From assembly GCF_000244895.1 (NCBI RefSeq), contig NZ_CM001441.1, positions 4,306,198 to 4,370,197 of the forward strand: a stretch of DNA of 64,000 nt. The letters are read 5' to 3'. Of this stretch, positions 1 through 7,570 are shown one piece after another. The notes beneath the pieces were generated by a model that saw nothing but the letters and a program-made list of their open reading frames with translations, was not told the origin of the DNA and did not search any database. A program made the position numbers and the translations under genes. Positions within the stretch are counted from its first letter, which is position 1; each line of letters opens with the position of its first letter. This DNA is from Desulfosporosinus youngiae DSM 17734. GTDB lineage: Bacteria > Bacillota > Desulfitobacteriia > Desulfitobacteriales > Desulfitobacteriaceae.

Positions 1-267
1 CGGATGCTGAATACCCCCTGTACCGAGCAGAATATGTTACGTATTTTTCCTTCATAGTGATAAATTGCGAACTTACCGCCTTTTATCGTTGTTATATTTT
101 CCGGTGCCCGGAACTCATCCGCCGTCATGCAAATATCGCATATGCAATTGTCCGAGCCGGTGATCGCAGGGTCGTCGTAAAACCTCTCAATAAATAGCGT
201 TTATGCTTTAATGTAATATCCATATTTTACCATAAAACGAAGCCATTTTTCCTTCAGCTCGATATAG
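1..267 (-). pseudogene. remnant of GyrI-like / AraC effector-binding domain
   Basis: Read on the minus strand, this stretch encodes a recognisable piece of a GyrI-like (AraC C-terminal) effector-binding domain: a WLRFMVKYGYY segment, then FYDDPAIT, CDICMTADEF and GGKFAIYHYEG. These match the family pattern W-x3-(F/W)-x4-G, YDDP-x-IT, a Cys/Asp-rich strand and GGKYAVF-x-EG. An in-frame TAA at 201-203 splits the first piece from the rest. No ATG with a ribosome binding site or DNA-binding domain can be read upstream in the same frame. The 3' end lies outside the window. Such domains usually bind cationic or amphipathic drugs in multidrug regulators. The call rests on motif recall only. Confidence 0.5.
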
Positions 268-383
268 GTTGCTGAAGAAAGTCCAACCGCAACTGGCGGT
301 TGACATATTTCTAAGTGTAGTTGGTAGTAATGCAACCTTATTTTTTGCTATTATGACACCAGCAAGGGAAGGAGTGTCACACA

Positions 384-1013
384 ATGAGTATTTCAAACAG
401 AATTCAAACTTTAAGAAAAATCAAAGGTCTTTCGCAAGAGGAACTTGCCGACAAGATTGGTGTCTCCCGGCAGGCTGTTTCAAAATGGGAAAGTAATCAG
501 AGTACACCGGATATTGACAAAATAATTATGATCAGTGATTATTTTGAAGTGACTATAGATTATCTTTTAAAAGGAATTGAACACCCAAAAGAAGCTGTGA
601 AGAAAAAACCGGATGCAAGAATCTTTTCAATTGTCGGTACTGCACTGAATTTTATAGGATTGATTGCGGCAATTATGGTGTGGCATGAGGAACAAGCAGC
701 ATCCTCCGTAGCAATTGGACTTATATTTATGGCTATCGGGTGTATGAGTTTTGCATTGGGGCAAACTGTGGGGGCTGATGAAACCAAGAGCAAAGCAAAG
801 AAACATTATTGGCCGATTAATTTGTGGGTGTTAGTCTTGATCCCCTTATCAGTTTCTTTCAATGTACTAGATGGTTTCTTTGGTGGATTTTCAGGGTCTA
901 TCGCTCCTTATCCGTTATTAGGAAATTCATTTATTACTTATGGATTATGTTGGTTAACATACTTGGGAATTTGTACTTTGGGGACTATAAAGATGAGAAA
1001 AGTGTTCGCTTAA
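384..1013 (+). CDS. XRE-family HTH regulator with C-terminal membrane domain
   Basis: This 209-residue protein starts with a Cro/cI-type helix-turn-helix at about residues 5-60 (LRKIKGLSQEELADKIGVSR, then QAVSKWE), the classic SinR/Xre pattern. After a short linker come about four hydrophobic segments (about 79-99, 109-129, 144-162 and 177-202), so it is probably a membrane-tethered DNA-binding regulator. A good ribosome binding site (AAGGGAAGGAG) ends about ten bases before the ATG. It stands alone between two decayed genes. Family members with this build often control a neighbouring permease or antimicrobial-peptide transporter; here the neighbouring ABC ATPase gene is broken, so its present target is unknown. 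Confidence 0.85.
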   Translation: MSISNRIQTLRKIKGLSQEELADKIGVSRQAVSKWESNQSTPDIDKIIMISDYFEVTIDYLLKGIEHPKEAVKKKPDARIFSIVGTALNFIGLIAAIMVWHEEQAASSVAIGLIFMAIGCMSFALGQTVGADETKSKAKKHYWPINLWVLVLIPLSVSFNVLDGFFGGFSGSIAPYPLLGNSFITYGLCWLTYLGICTLGTIKMRKVFA

Positions 1014-1065
1014 AAATTATGAGATAGAGGACTCTTCCTTTCCGGTACGGTTCTCACTATTCTGC

Positions 1066-1548
1066 CTATGATCCCCGTCCCGTGGCATTTCTCTTTTTCA
1101 GCTCGCTCAAAGAACCATCCAGCAAGATTTTTCCCTTGCCAATCAAGAGAATTCTCTCCGCTAGTGCTTCGATGTCCTGCATGTCGTGAGTCGTCAGGAT
1201 GACGGTGGTTTTACGTTCGCTGTTTATGGTTTTAATAAATTGGCGCACCGCAATTTTGGAAACCGCATCCAGTCCGATTGTGGGTTCGTCCAAAAACAGG
1301 ATTTTAGGATTGTGCAGCAGAGAAGCTGCAATTTCACAGCGCATGCGCTGACCGAAAACAACGCCGATTTCCCTGACATGGGCGATCCTCTCCTACCAGG
1401 GTGTTCTGCCGTTAATGCTGCATGTGCCGCTGTCCGGAGTTAAAATTCCGCTCATTATTTTAATGGTGCTGCTTTTTCCGGCACCGTTGGGGCCGATATA
1501 TCCTACCATTTCTCCGTCCTTAATAGTTAAAGGAAACATCCTTTAGGG
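1066..1548 (-). pseudogene. broken ABC-2 type exporter ATPase (multiple lesions)
   Basis: The pieces belong to an ATPase of the ABC-2 (daunorubicin/viologen-like) exporter family. On the minus strand one reads, in different frames, ALKDVSF, then IKDGEMVGYIGPNGAGKSS (Walker A), then ERIAHVREIGVVFGQ, then RMRCEIAASLLHNPK with ILFLDEPTIGLD (Walker B) and TVILTTHDMQDIE (H-loop). There is a frameshift before the Walker A region and another before ERIAHVRE. The central helical region and the LSLGQ signature are missing: GVVFGQ runs straight into RMRCEI. The C-terminus is also cut short, ending NATGRGS. A 92-residue frame (1066-1344) survives but lacks Walker A, so it cannot be a working ATPase. Confidence 0.85.
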
Positions 1549-2625
1549 CATGAGAATTAGTTGTTTTATTCCTTTATATATTACACAACCAATAAATATC
1601 AGTCCGACATATCCTACAAGTGGATAAAAGATACCTACAAGTTCACTGAACGAGAATAAACTTAATACAAAGGTAAATATTGCAACCAGGGTTGCAAATA
1701 TCTGGTTCCCTCTTTTTCCGCCTAGTGTAAATCGGCTGCATACGGACCACATCATTGTGGAACAAGAAGAAAACATACCTAATATCAACACAATTGAGAA
1801 AACTGCTCCAAATATGTAAGATATTTTTTTTGCTAAATATAATGTCGGGATTGCCAAGGATGCAAGATATTCCGCATTCAGCAAGATAGCTGAATTCATG
1901 ATTGTAATAGACAGAATTACAGCAATAGCTCCAAATAATGCTCCATATCTTGCATCGTTCCGATTATCTGCTGACATACCAAGTCCTGTGAAATATACAC
2001 TACCACTCAGGAAATTTAACGATAAATATAGAATAGAGCTGATAATCCAATGAGGTGCTGATTGCGACTCACTCAGTATGGATTCGTATTTAGGCACCTC
2101 CCCAAAATTTTGAAAATCATGGATTACCGTAATCGTTCCAACAAGTAAAGAAAAAATAATGATAAATGGTCCTATCGTCGAAACGACGTTTATTAATCGT
2201 TCAAATCCAATTAAATAAGCACATAAAACCATCCCGGCCATGATAGCAGAACCAATATAGTGTTTGATTCCATAGTACTCAGAAAGAGTAGCACCAGCTC
2301 CGGATATTAAAACAGGCATAATCAAAATCAGAGTAAGAGGAATCAGCCATGAATAAAATGCCCCTAACTTTTCACCACAGAAGTATTTACAATGGTTAAA
2401 TAACCTTTCAGATTTATGTTCATATCCTGTCACTAATAAAATTTGACCAAAAAATAAGAAACCTATTAAATTAAGCAAAACAACACCATAGCTTAAGTAT
2501 CCGTAACTTGTAAAGAACTGCAATACTTCCTGTCCTGTTGCAAAGCCCGAACCAATGACCCACGCTATAAAAGCTCCTGTAAACTTTATTACCGCCTTTT
2601 TATTACATTTATTCTGCCCATCCAT
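1543..2625 (-). CDS. YkvI-family integral membrane transporter
   Basis: A 360-residue polytopic membrane protein with roughly ten hydrophobic helices. The N-terminal part (AVIKFTGAFIAWVIGSGFAT, then GQEVLQFF) carries the GSGFATGQE signature of the YkvI/COG3949 family, which is related to the sodium:solute and APC-fold transporters. The length is normal for the family. The substrate is not known. The start ATG follows GAGGTTGAAGG. The stop codon lies within the sequence that begins the broken ABC gene next door, so the 3' end may have been redefined by a rearrangement. A perfect inverted repeat lies about 63 bases upstream. The gene is probably transcribed alone. Confidence 0.8.
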   Translation of the reverse strand: MDGQNKCNKKAVIKFTGAFIAWVIGSGFATGQEVLQFFTSYGYLSYGVVLLNLIGFLFFGQILLVTGYEHKSERLFNHCKYFCGEKLGAFYSWLIPLTLILIMPVLISGAGATLSEYYGIKHYIGSAIMAGMVLCAYLIGFERLINVVSTIGPFIIIFSLLVGTITVIHDFQNFGEVPKYESILSESQSAPHWIISSILYLSLNFLSGSVYFTGLGMSADNRNDARYGALFGAIAVILSITIMNSAILLNAEYLASLAIPTLYLAKKISYIFGAVFSIVLILGMFSSCSTMMWSVCSRFTLGGKRGNQIFATLVAIFTFVLSLFSFSELVGIFYPLVGYVGLIFIGCVIYKGIKQLILMP

Positions 2626-2687
2626 TCCTTCAACCTCAATTCCTCTTTTGGTGCTTGGATTGATTTTAATAAATCTATATCCATGAT

Positions 2688-2729
2688 ATCATCTTTACCG
2701 GATAATTCTAGTTATTCAGTAAAGATGAT
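2688..2729. promoter_or_regulatory. inverted repeat upstream of YkvI-type permease
   Basis: Two perfect 11-base arms (ATCATCTTTAC and GTAAAGATGAT) are separated by 20 bases and lie about 63 bases before the permease start. There is no T-run after either arm, so it is not a typical intrinsic terminator. It could be an operator for a dimeric regulator or a leader hairpin. No regulator can be assigned. Confidence 0.45.
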
Positions 2730-2793
2730 TTTCATCTCATTTTCAAACATGAAGATAATATGGTCATGAACATAACCGGTCATTTTAATAGTT

Positions 2794-2827
2794 AAAGGCG
2801 GGTGCGATTTTTATCACACCCGCCTTT
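2794..2827 (-). terminator. hairpin downstream of Uma2 gene
   Basis: An 11-bp perfect stem (AAAGGCGGGTG / CACCCGCCTTT) with a 12-base loop, 37 bases beyond the stop codon of the Uma2 gene on the minus strand. The GC-rich core and A/T-rich flanks resemble an intrinsic terminator, although the U-tract is short. It lies between two minus-strand genes, so it probably ends the Uma2 transcript before the permease gene. Confidence 0.6.
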
Positions 2828-2863
2828 AATCCAGGTCGCTAATATGCTTGTTAGTCAGTAGAT

Positions 2864-3463
2864 CTATAGCTCAGTTATTAATATAGAAGGAAACACCGCA
2901 CTCAAATCTAGAGCCAAATCCGGAAATATTGATACAGTTATTTTTTCCTCTTCTGTGTATATTTCCGGCCTGCCATACCTACCGTTGCTTTGCAACAAAA
3001 ATACACTTACAAGCTTACCCTCTGGCTCTACAATCCAGTATTCTACAACTCCAGCTTTTTCATAATGATTAAATTTGGTAATTCTATCATGTTTAATCGA
3101 AGTTGGAGAAATAATTTCAATGATCCAGTCGGGTATACCCTTACAGCCTTGTTTGTCAATTTTAGATTTATCACATACAACGGTAATGTCAGGCTCAAAG
3201 ACTATCTTAAAGTCTTCGTCCTTCTTCTCGTCACCCTTAGTCAACCTGACAGAGAATGGTGCTGCATAAACTTTACAGGATTTTCCCTTTAAGTAGACTG
3301 AAATCTGAGTAGATAAATTCATGGATATTTCCTGATGCTCCGGTGAAGGCGTTACTTGCAGATAGGGCACACCATCTATAATTTCTACTCTTTCATCTTC
3401 AGGCCATGCTAGGTAGTCTGCATACGTGTATTGTCTTTCTTCTTGGGGTACCGGCATCGGCAT
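2864..3463 (-). CDS. Uma2-family (DUF820) restriction-endonuclease-like protein
   Basis: This 199-residue protein fits the Uma2/DUF820 family, which has a PD-(D/E)XK nuclease fold. The family landmarks are in order: YLAWPEDERVEIIDG near the N-terminus, EPDITVVCD with D92, DWIIEIISPTS with E116, and YEKAGVVEYWIVEP at about 134-147. D92 and E116 are the expected acidic catalytic residues. The family is abundant in cyanobacteria and some Firmicutes, often near mobile DNA, and its biological role is unsettled. It is full length, with a good ribosome binding site (AAAGGAGAG) before the ATG. It is flanked on both sides by non-coding DNA, so it is likely monocistronic. Confidence 0.85.
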   Translation of the reverse strand: MPMPVPQEERQYTYADYLAWPEDERVEIIDGVPYLQVTPSPEHQEISMNLSTQISVYLKGKSCKVYAAPFSVRLTKGDEKKDEDFKIVFEPDITVVCDKSKIDKQGCKGIPDWIIEIISPTSIKHDRITKFNHYEKAGVVEYWIVEPEGKLVSVFLLQSNGRYGRPEIYTEEEKITVSIFPDLALDLSAVFPSILITEL

Positions 3464-3752
3464 AATAACACTCTCCTTTATCCGATATTGTGTATATGAT
3501 GGAATGACAATTTACACAGGAGTCCCCCATAGCTATATGCAGTGCAATAATTCGTGGTGAACAGTTATTGCCAAACTCTATAATAACTCATTCACCAGGG
3601 AAGATTACATTTAAGTTTTCTGGTTTGCCTTATAAACCGAACAATATCATTATACCATAAAAAGGAAAATATTGCCTTGGGGGAACAATCATCAGGGGTT
3701 AAATTCTGAAGCAGTTTATATCTTGACAGCCCTTTTCGATGGCCGGCTGACA

Positions 3753-4724
3753 TCATATCCCATGACAAGCAACCCAGTGTTTTGGGGATATCTCCCTGAC
3801 TGCCGGTTCCTCTTGCCGGCACCTCTCCATGACCTGAGGACAGCGGGGATGAAAGGAACAGCCGGCAGGCCGGTTTAAAGGATTCGGCGGTTCCCCCCTG
3901 AGCAGAAGCTGAGCGGCGTTTCTTTGGGCGGGATCAGGAAGGGGAACGGCAGAAAACAAAGCCTGAGTATAAGGGTGCCGGGCCGCCTCAAGGAGATTGC
4001 CCGCTTCCAGAATTTCCACAATCTTTCCCAGATACATCACTCCGACTCTATCGCTGATATAGTTAATAACAGCCAGATCGTGGGATATAAAAAGCAGGGA
4101 CAGCCCCAGCCTTTCTTTTAAAGACTGGATAAGCTGCAGAATCTGGGCCTGAATCGATACATCCAGACTGGCTACACATTCGTCACACACCAAAAGCCGG
4201 GGCCCCAAGGCCAGCGCTCTGGCAATGGCGATCCTCTGGCGCTGCCCCCCGCTGAATTCATGAGGATAACGAAAGCGCGCGCCGGGCTCCAAGCCCACCA
4301 TCTCCAGCAATTCCTCCACCCGGGCGGCCCAGGCCTTAGCTCCCCGCCGCTCATAATTTCTCAGGGGATCCCTGATAATCTCCTCCACAGACAAGCGGGG
4401 ATTAAGGGAGGCAAAGGCATCCTGGAAAATCATCTGCACATTCCGCCGCCATTGGCGCAGCCTCCTCCCCTGCCAGGCTGTTATGTCTGCCCCTTCATAA
4501 AGGATTCTCCCTTGATCTGCTTTTTCCAGGCGCAGGAGCAGGCGGCCCAGGGTACTTTTTCCACAGCCGCTTTCCCCCACCAAGCCCAGAGTTTCCCCTT
4601 GCTTCAAATCAAAGGAAACCCCGTCTACAGCTCGGAGCTTTTTCCGTCTCTGCTTAACTCCCCCTGGTCCCGCATAATATTTGCCTAACTCTGAGACCTC
4701 CAGCAAAGGCAGGGTCTGCTTCAC
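3753..4724 (-). CDS. oligopeptide/nickel-type ABC importer ATPase (OppF-like)
   Basis: A 323-residue ATP-binding subunit, last gene of the second Opp-type operon. Walker A is GESGCGKST (about 50-58), the signature is FSGGQ (about 157-161), Walker B is LLVCDE (about 177-182) and the H-loop is [10 protein letters not shown]. The C-terminal extension ends in the Cys-rich GCSFHPRCP block typical of OppD/OppF/DppF. Walker B is followed by [10 protein letters not shown], as in OppF-type subunits. It overlaps the preceding OppD-like gene by four bases (ATGA), so the two are translationally coupled. The substrate cannot be told from the ATPase. No clear terminator is visible within about 200 bases downstream. 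Confidence 0.9.
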   Translation of the reverse strand: MKQTLPLLEVSELGKYYAGPGGVKQRRKKLRAVDGVSFDLKQGETLGLVGESGCGKSTLGRLLLRLEKADQGRILYEGADITAWQGRRLRQWRRNVQMIFQDAFASLNPRLSVEEIIRDPLRNYERRGAKAWAARVEELLEMVGLEPGARFRYPHEFSGGQRQRIAIARALALGPRLLVCDECVASLDVSIQAQILQLIQSLKERLGLSLLFISHDLAVINYISDRVGVMYLGKIVEILEAGNLLEAARHPYTQALFSAVPLPDPAQRNAAQLLLRGEPPNPLNRPAGCSFHPRCPQVMERCRQEEPAVREISPKHWVACHGI

Positions 4725-5758
4725 GAAGACACCGCCTTCCTGCTCAGGCCTTGAGCCCTATTTTTCTTGGTCATCCAGGTCAAGGGGAAATGGCAGGCTC
4801 CTTGATGCCCTGGCCTTTCTCCTACCTGCTGCAGGGTTGGGCGGCTTTGCCGGCAAATCTCCGCGGCGGCGGCGCAGCGAGGAGCAAAGGGACACCCCTG
4901 AGGAATCCGGCCCGCTTCAGGAGGCTGCCCTTTGATAACCCTTAGGGTTTGACCCCTGCCTTTGTCTAAATGGGGAATTGCCTGAAGCAACCCCTGGGTA
5001 TAAGGGTGAGACGTCTGCCTAAAAAGAGCTTCCACCGTTCCGGTTTCCACAATAGTTCCTCCGTACATGACGGCCACCTCATCGCAAAGCTGGGCAATCA
5101 CCCCCAGGTTGTGAGATACCAGGAGGATGGCAGTTTGAAATTGATCCTGCAATCCTTTCAATTCCGCAAGAATTTGAGCCTGAATGGTAACATCCAGAGC
5201 CGTGGTAGGCTCGTCGGCTAGCAGCACGTCGGGCTGCAAAGAGAGGGCCAGAGCAATCATCACCCGCTGCCGCATTCCTCCGCTTAGTTGAAAGGGATAG
5301 GATCTCATCAGCCGCTCCGGACAAGCCAGGCCCAGAGTGCTTAGCATACTTTCTGCCTTAAGCTTAGCCTCCTGCCTTTCCAGGGCCAAATGGGTCCGCA
5401 AGGTCTCCACAAACTGACCGCCAATCCGCCGCACCGGATTAAGGGCCGTATTGGGATCCTGAAAAATCATCCCGATCCTTTTTCCCCGAATCCGGCGCAT
5501 CTCTCCCCGGGAGAGCTCCAAGAGATTCTCCTGCCCCAACAGGATTTTGCCGCCGGTTATTCTTCCGCCTGGGGGCAGCAGGCGCAGAACGGACAGGGCA
5601 GCCATGCTTTTGCCGCAGCCGCTCTCTCCTACCAGCCCTAAAACCTGCCCCCGGGACAATTTTAAATCCAGTCCTTGGATAATGGGCAGAATCCTTTTTC
5701 CCCTGGCAAAGCCCACCTGAAGGCCGCTTATTTCAAGAATAGACTCCGAACTCTTCAT
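4721..5758 (-). CDS. oligopeptide/nickel-type ABC importer ATPase (OppD-like)
   Basis: A 345-residue ATP-binding subunit of an Opp/Dpp/Nik-type importer, partner of the OppF-like protein. Walker A is GESGCGKSM (about 44-52), with LSGGMRQRV as signature and VLLADEPTTALD as Walker B/D-loop; the C-terminal domain carries the CPFAPRC Cys motif. The Thr/Ser at the end of Walker A is followed by Met, as is common in OppD. It overlaps the upstream OppC-like gene by four bases. Together with two permeases and a binding lipoprotein it makes a complete importer. Confidence 0.9.
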   Translation of the reverse strand: MKSSESILEISGLQVGFARGKRILPIIQGLDLKLSRGQVLGLVGESGCGKSMAALSVLRLLPPGGRITGGKILLGQENLLELSRGEMRRIRGKRIGMIFQDPNTALNPVRRIGGQFVETLRTHLALERQEAKLKAESMLSTLGLACPERLMRSYPFQLSGGMRQRVMIALALSLQPDVLLADEPTTALDVTIQAQILAELKGLQDQFQTAILLVSHNLGVIAQLCDEVAVMYGGTIVETGTVEALFRQTSHPYTQGLLQAIPHLDKGRGQTLRVIKGQPPEAGRIPQGCPFAPRCAAAAEICRQSRPTLQQVGERPGHQGACHFPLTWMTKKNRAQGLSRKAVSS

Positions 5759-6603
5759 CCTGTCACCTGCTTTCCTGGTTTTTGCACTTCCCGCGGATCA
5801 AAGCAATCTCTCATCCCATCCCCCAATAAATTAAAGGCCAGGACGGTCATTAATATAGCCAGACCGGGAAAGATCATGATCCAGGGTGCCCTATACATGT
5901 AGGGACGACCATCGTTAAGCATCGCTCCCCATTCCGGCTGAGGGGGCTGAGCCCCCAGCCCCAAAAAAGACATGCCGGAAATAGTCAGAATGGTAGCCCC
6001 CATATCCAAGGTCGCCAGAACAATAATCGGAGACAATACATTCGGCAGAATATGACGCAGAACCAGGGATAAGTGACTGCCTCCCCCGGTGCGGGCAGCC
6101 TTAATGTATTCCTTTTCTTTACCGGAAGCCACCATGGCCCGGATAATCCGGGCATACCCCACCCACTGAACGGCTGTTATGGCAATCATGACATGGGCAA
6201 TGCTGGGTCCCAGCATCCCGGCAATGACCAAAGCCAGAATCAAGCCCGGGAAGGCCAGCAGGATATCTATGATACCGACGATCAGATCATCCAGTTTTCC
6301 CCCTGCATAGCCTGCCAGGGTGCCCACCAGAGTTCCCAGAGACAAGGTCATACCTAAGACCAGAAAAGAAATGCTCAGAGAACTCCGTGCCCCGTGCAGG
6401 ATACGCGACAGAATACACCTGCCCATGTGGTCCGTTCCCAAAAGATAACCGGACGAAGGGCTTTCCAGCCTGTGGTTCGTATTAACCTGAAGGGGATCAT
6501 AGGGAGCGAGCCAAGGGGCTAAAACAGCAGCGGCCAGTATGACCGCGATTAAGATCAAGCCCAACAAGGCCAAAGGATCGTGCACTAAGCTTTTTAGTTT
6601 CAT
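5755..6603 (-). CDS. Opp/Dpp/Nik-type ABC permease (OppC-like)
   Basis: A 282-residue membrane permease. A first hydrophobic helix (residues about 12-32) is followed by the OppC N-terminal motif APYDPLQVNTNHRLESPS and LGTDHMGRCILSRILHGAR, then a BPD_transp_1 domain with the EAA-loop-like segment RTGGGSHLSLVLRHILPN. It forms the membrane channel with the OppB-like protein. Gene overlaps of four bases on both sides show tight coupling within the operon. Start and length are standard for the family. Confidence 0.9.
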   Translation of the reverse strand: MKLKSLVHDPLALLGLILIAVILAAAVLAPWLAPYDPLQVNTNHRLESPSSGYLLGTDHMGRCILSRILHGARSSLSISFLVLGMTLSLGTLVGTLAGYAGGKLDDLIVGIIDILLAFPGLILALVIAGMLGPSIAHVMIAITAVQWVGYARIIRAMVASGKEKEYIKAARTGGGSHLSLVLRHILPNVLSPIIVLATLDMGATILTISGMSFLGLGAQPPQPEWGAMLNDGRPYMYRAPWIMIFPGLAILMTVLAFNLLGDGMRDCFDPREVQKPGKQVTG

Positions 6604-7553
6604 CCCTCCGCCCCCTTTTTGCCCAGACGCATCCGGGGATCAATAAAGGCATAGGAAATATCCACCAGCAGGTTAATCACAACAAAAATCAGGGCCATCA
6701 GCAGGACATATCCCTGCACCACGGCATAATCCCTGCCAAAAATTGAATCCACCAAATAGTGGCCCATCCCCGGCCAGGCAAAAATCGTCTCCACAATAAC
6801 CGTCCCGCCCAGCAAATGGCCCAAGCTCATCCCGAAAGCGGTGACCAGCGGCAGCAGGGCATTTTTAAAAGCATGTCCCAGCAGAACCGTATTTTCCCGC
6901 AGCCCGCGGGCCCGGGCTGCCTGAATAAAATCCTGTCCCAGAACCTCCAGCATGCTGGCCCTCAGCAAGCGGGCATAAGTGGCGGACATTCCTAAGCCCA
7001 GAGTCAAGGACGGCAGCACCAGATGAGCCAAGCTGCCCCGTCCCATAACCGGCAGCAGGGAGTATTTCACTGCCAAAAGATAAATCATAATCAGCCCCAG
7101 CCAAAAGGAAGGCAGAGAGGCACCCAGCAAAGCGAAAAACCGACTAAGATGATCCACAAAGGTATTCTTAAACAAGGCGGAAACCAAGCCTAAGGGTAAG
7201 GAAACCAGAAGGACCACTATGGTCCCCGCCACAGTCAGTTCCAGGGTGGCGGGCATACGCAGTTTCAGCTCCTGGAGCACAGGAAGTCCGGTCTCGAAAG
7301 AAACTCCCAGATCTCCCCGCAGGACTTTACCGATCCAGTTGCGGTATTGAAGGGGAAGAGGATGGTTTAAACCCAATTTCTCCCTCAGCTCCTCCACCGC
7401 CTGGGGTGTGGCATCAATCCCTTCTGTCCGCAGCAAAATTTCCGCCGGATCTCCCGGGGTAAGGTGAACCATCCCAAAGGTAAGCAGAGACACCCCGACC
7501 AAGACAAAGAACAGAACCACGACTCTTTTGCAGATATATCTCAGCACTATCAT
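6600..7553 (-). CDS. Opp/Dpp/Nik-type ABC permease (OppB-like)
   Basis: A 317-residue permease with the typical OppB/NikB start (ICKRVVVLFFVLVGVSLLTF followed by HLTPGDPAEILL) and six expected transmembrane helices. The EAA-like loop is ARARGLRENTVLLGHAFKNA, and the C-terminal end is YAFIDPRMRLG. It pairs with the OppC-like protein to form the channel. It lies 17 bases after the binding-protein gene and overlaps the next gene by four bases. Confidence 0.9.
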   Translation of the reverse strand: MIVLRYICKRVVVLFFVLVGVSLLTFGMVHLTPGDPAEILLRTEGIDATPQAVEELREKLGLNHPLPLQYRNWIGKVLRGDLGVSFETGLPVLQELKLRMPATLELTVAGTIVVLLVSLPLGLVSALFKNTFVDHLSRFFALLGASLPSFWLGLIMIYLLAVKYSLLPVMGRGSLAHLVLPSLTLGLGMSATYARLLRASMLEVLGQDFIQAARARGLRENTVLLGHAFKNALLPLVTAFGMSLGHLLGGTVIVETIFAWPGMGHYLVDSIFGRDYAVVQGYVLLMALIFVVINLLVDISYAFIDPRMRLGKKGAEG

Positions 7554-7570
7554 CTACCTCGATAACTCAT

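Noticed and set aside
208..396. 62-residue minus-strand frame across the regulator promoter region
   Set aside because: It is in a different frame from the GyrI-like remnant, has no ribosome binding site and covers the upstream region of the XRE gene.
3464..3752. promoter or terminator between the Opp operon and the Uma2 gene
   Set aside because: A TATAAT-like hexamer at 3649-3654 and a TTGTCA nearer the Uma2 gene were seen, but neither has a convincing partner hexamer, and no clear terminator hairpin is present.
4260..4688. 142-residue plus-strand frame antisense to the OppF-like gene
   Set aside because: It is a shadow of a strongly conserved ATPase gene and has a proline-rich, non-natural composition.
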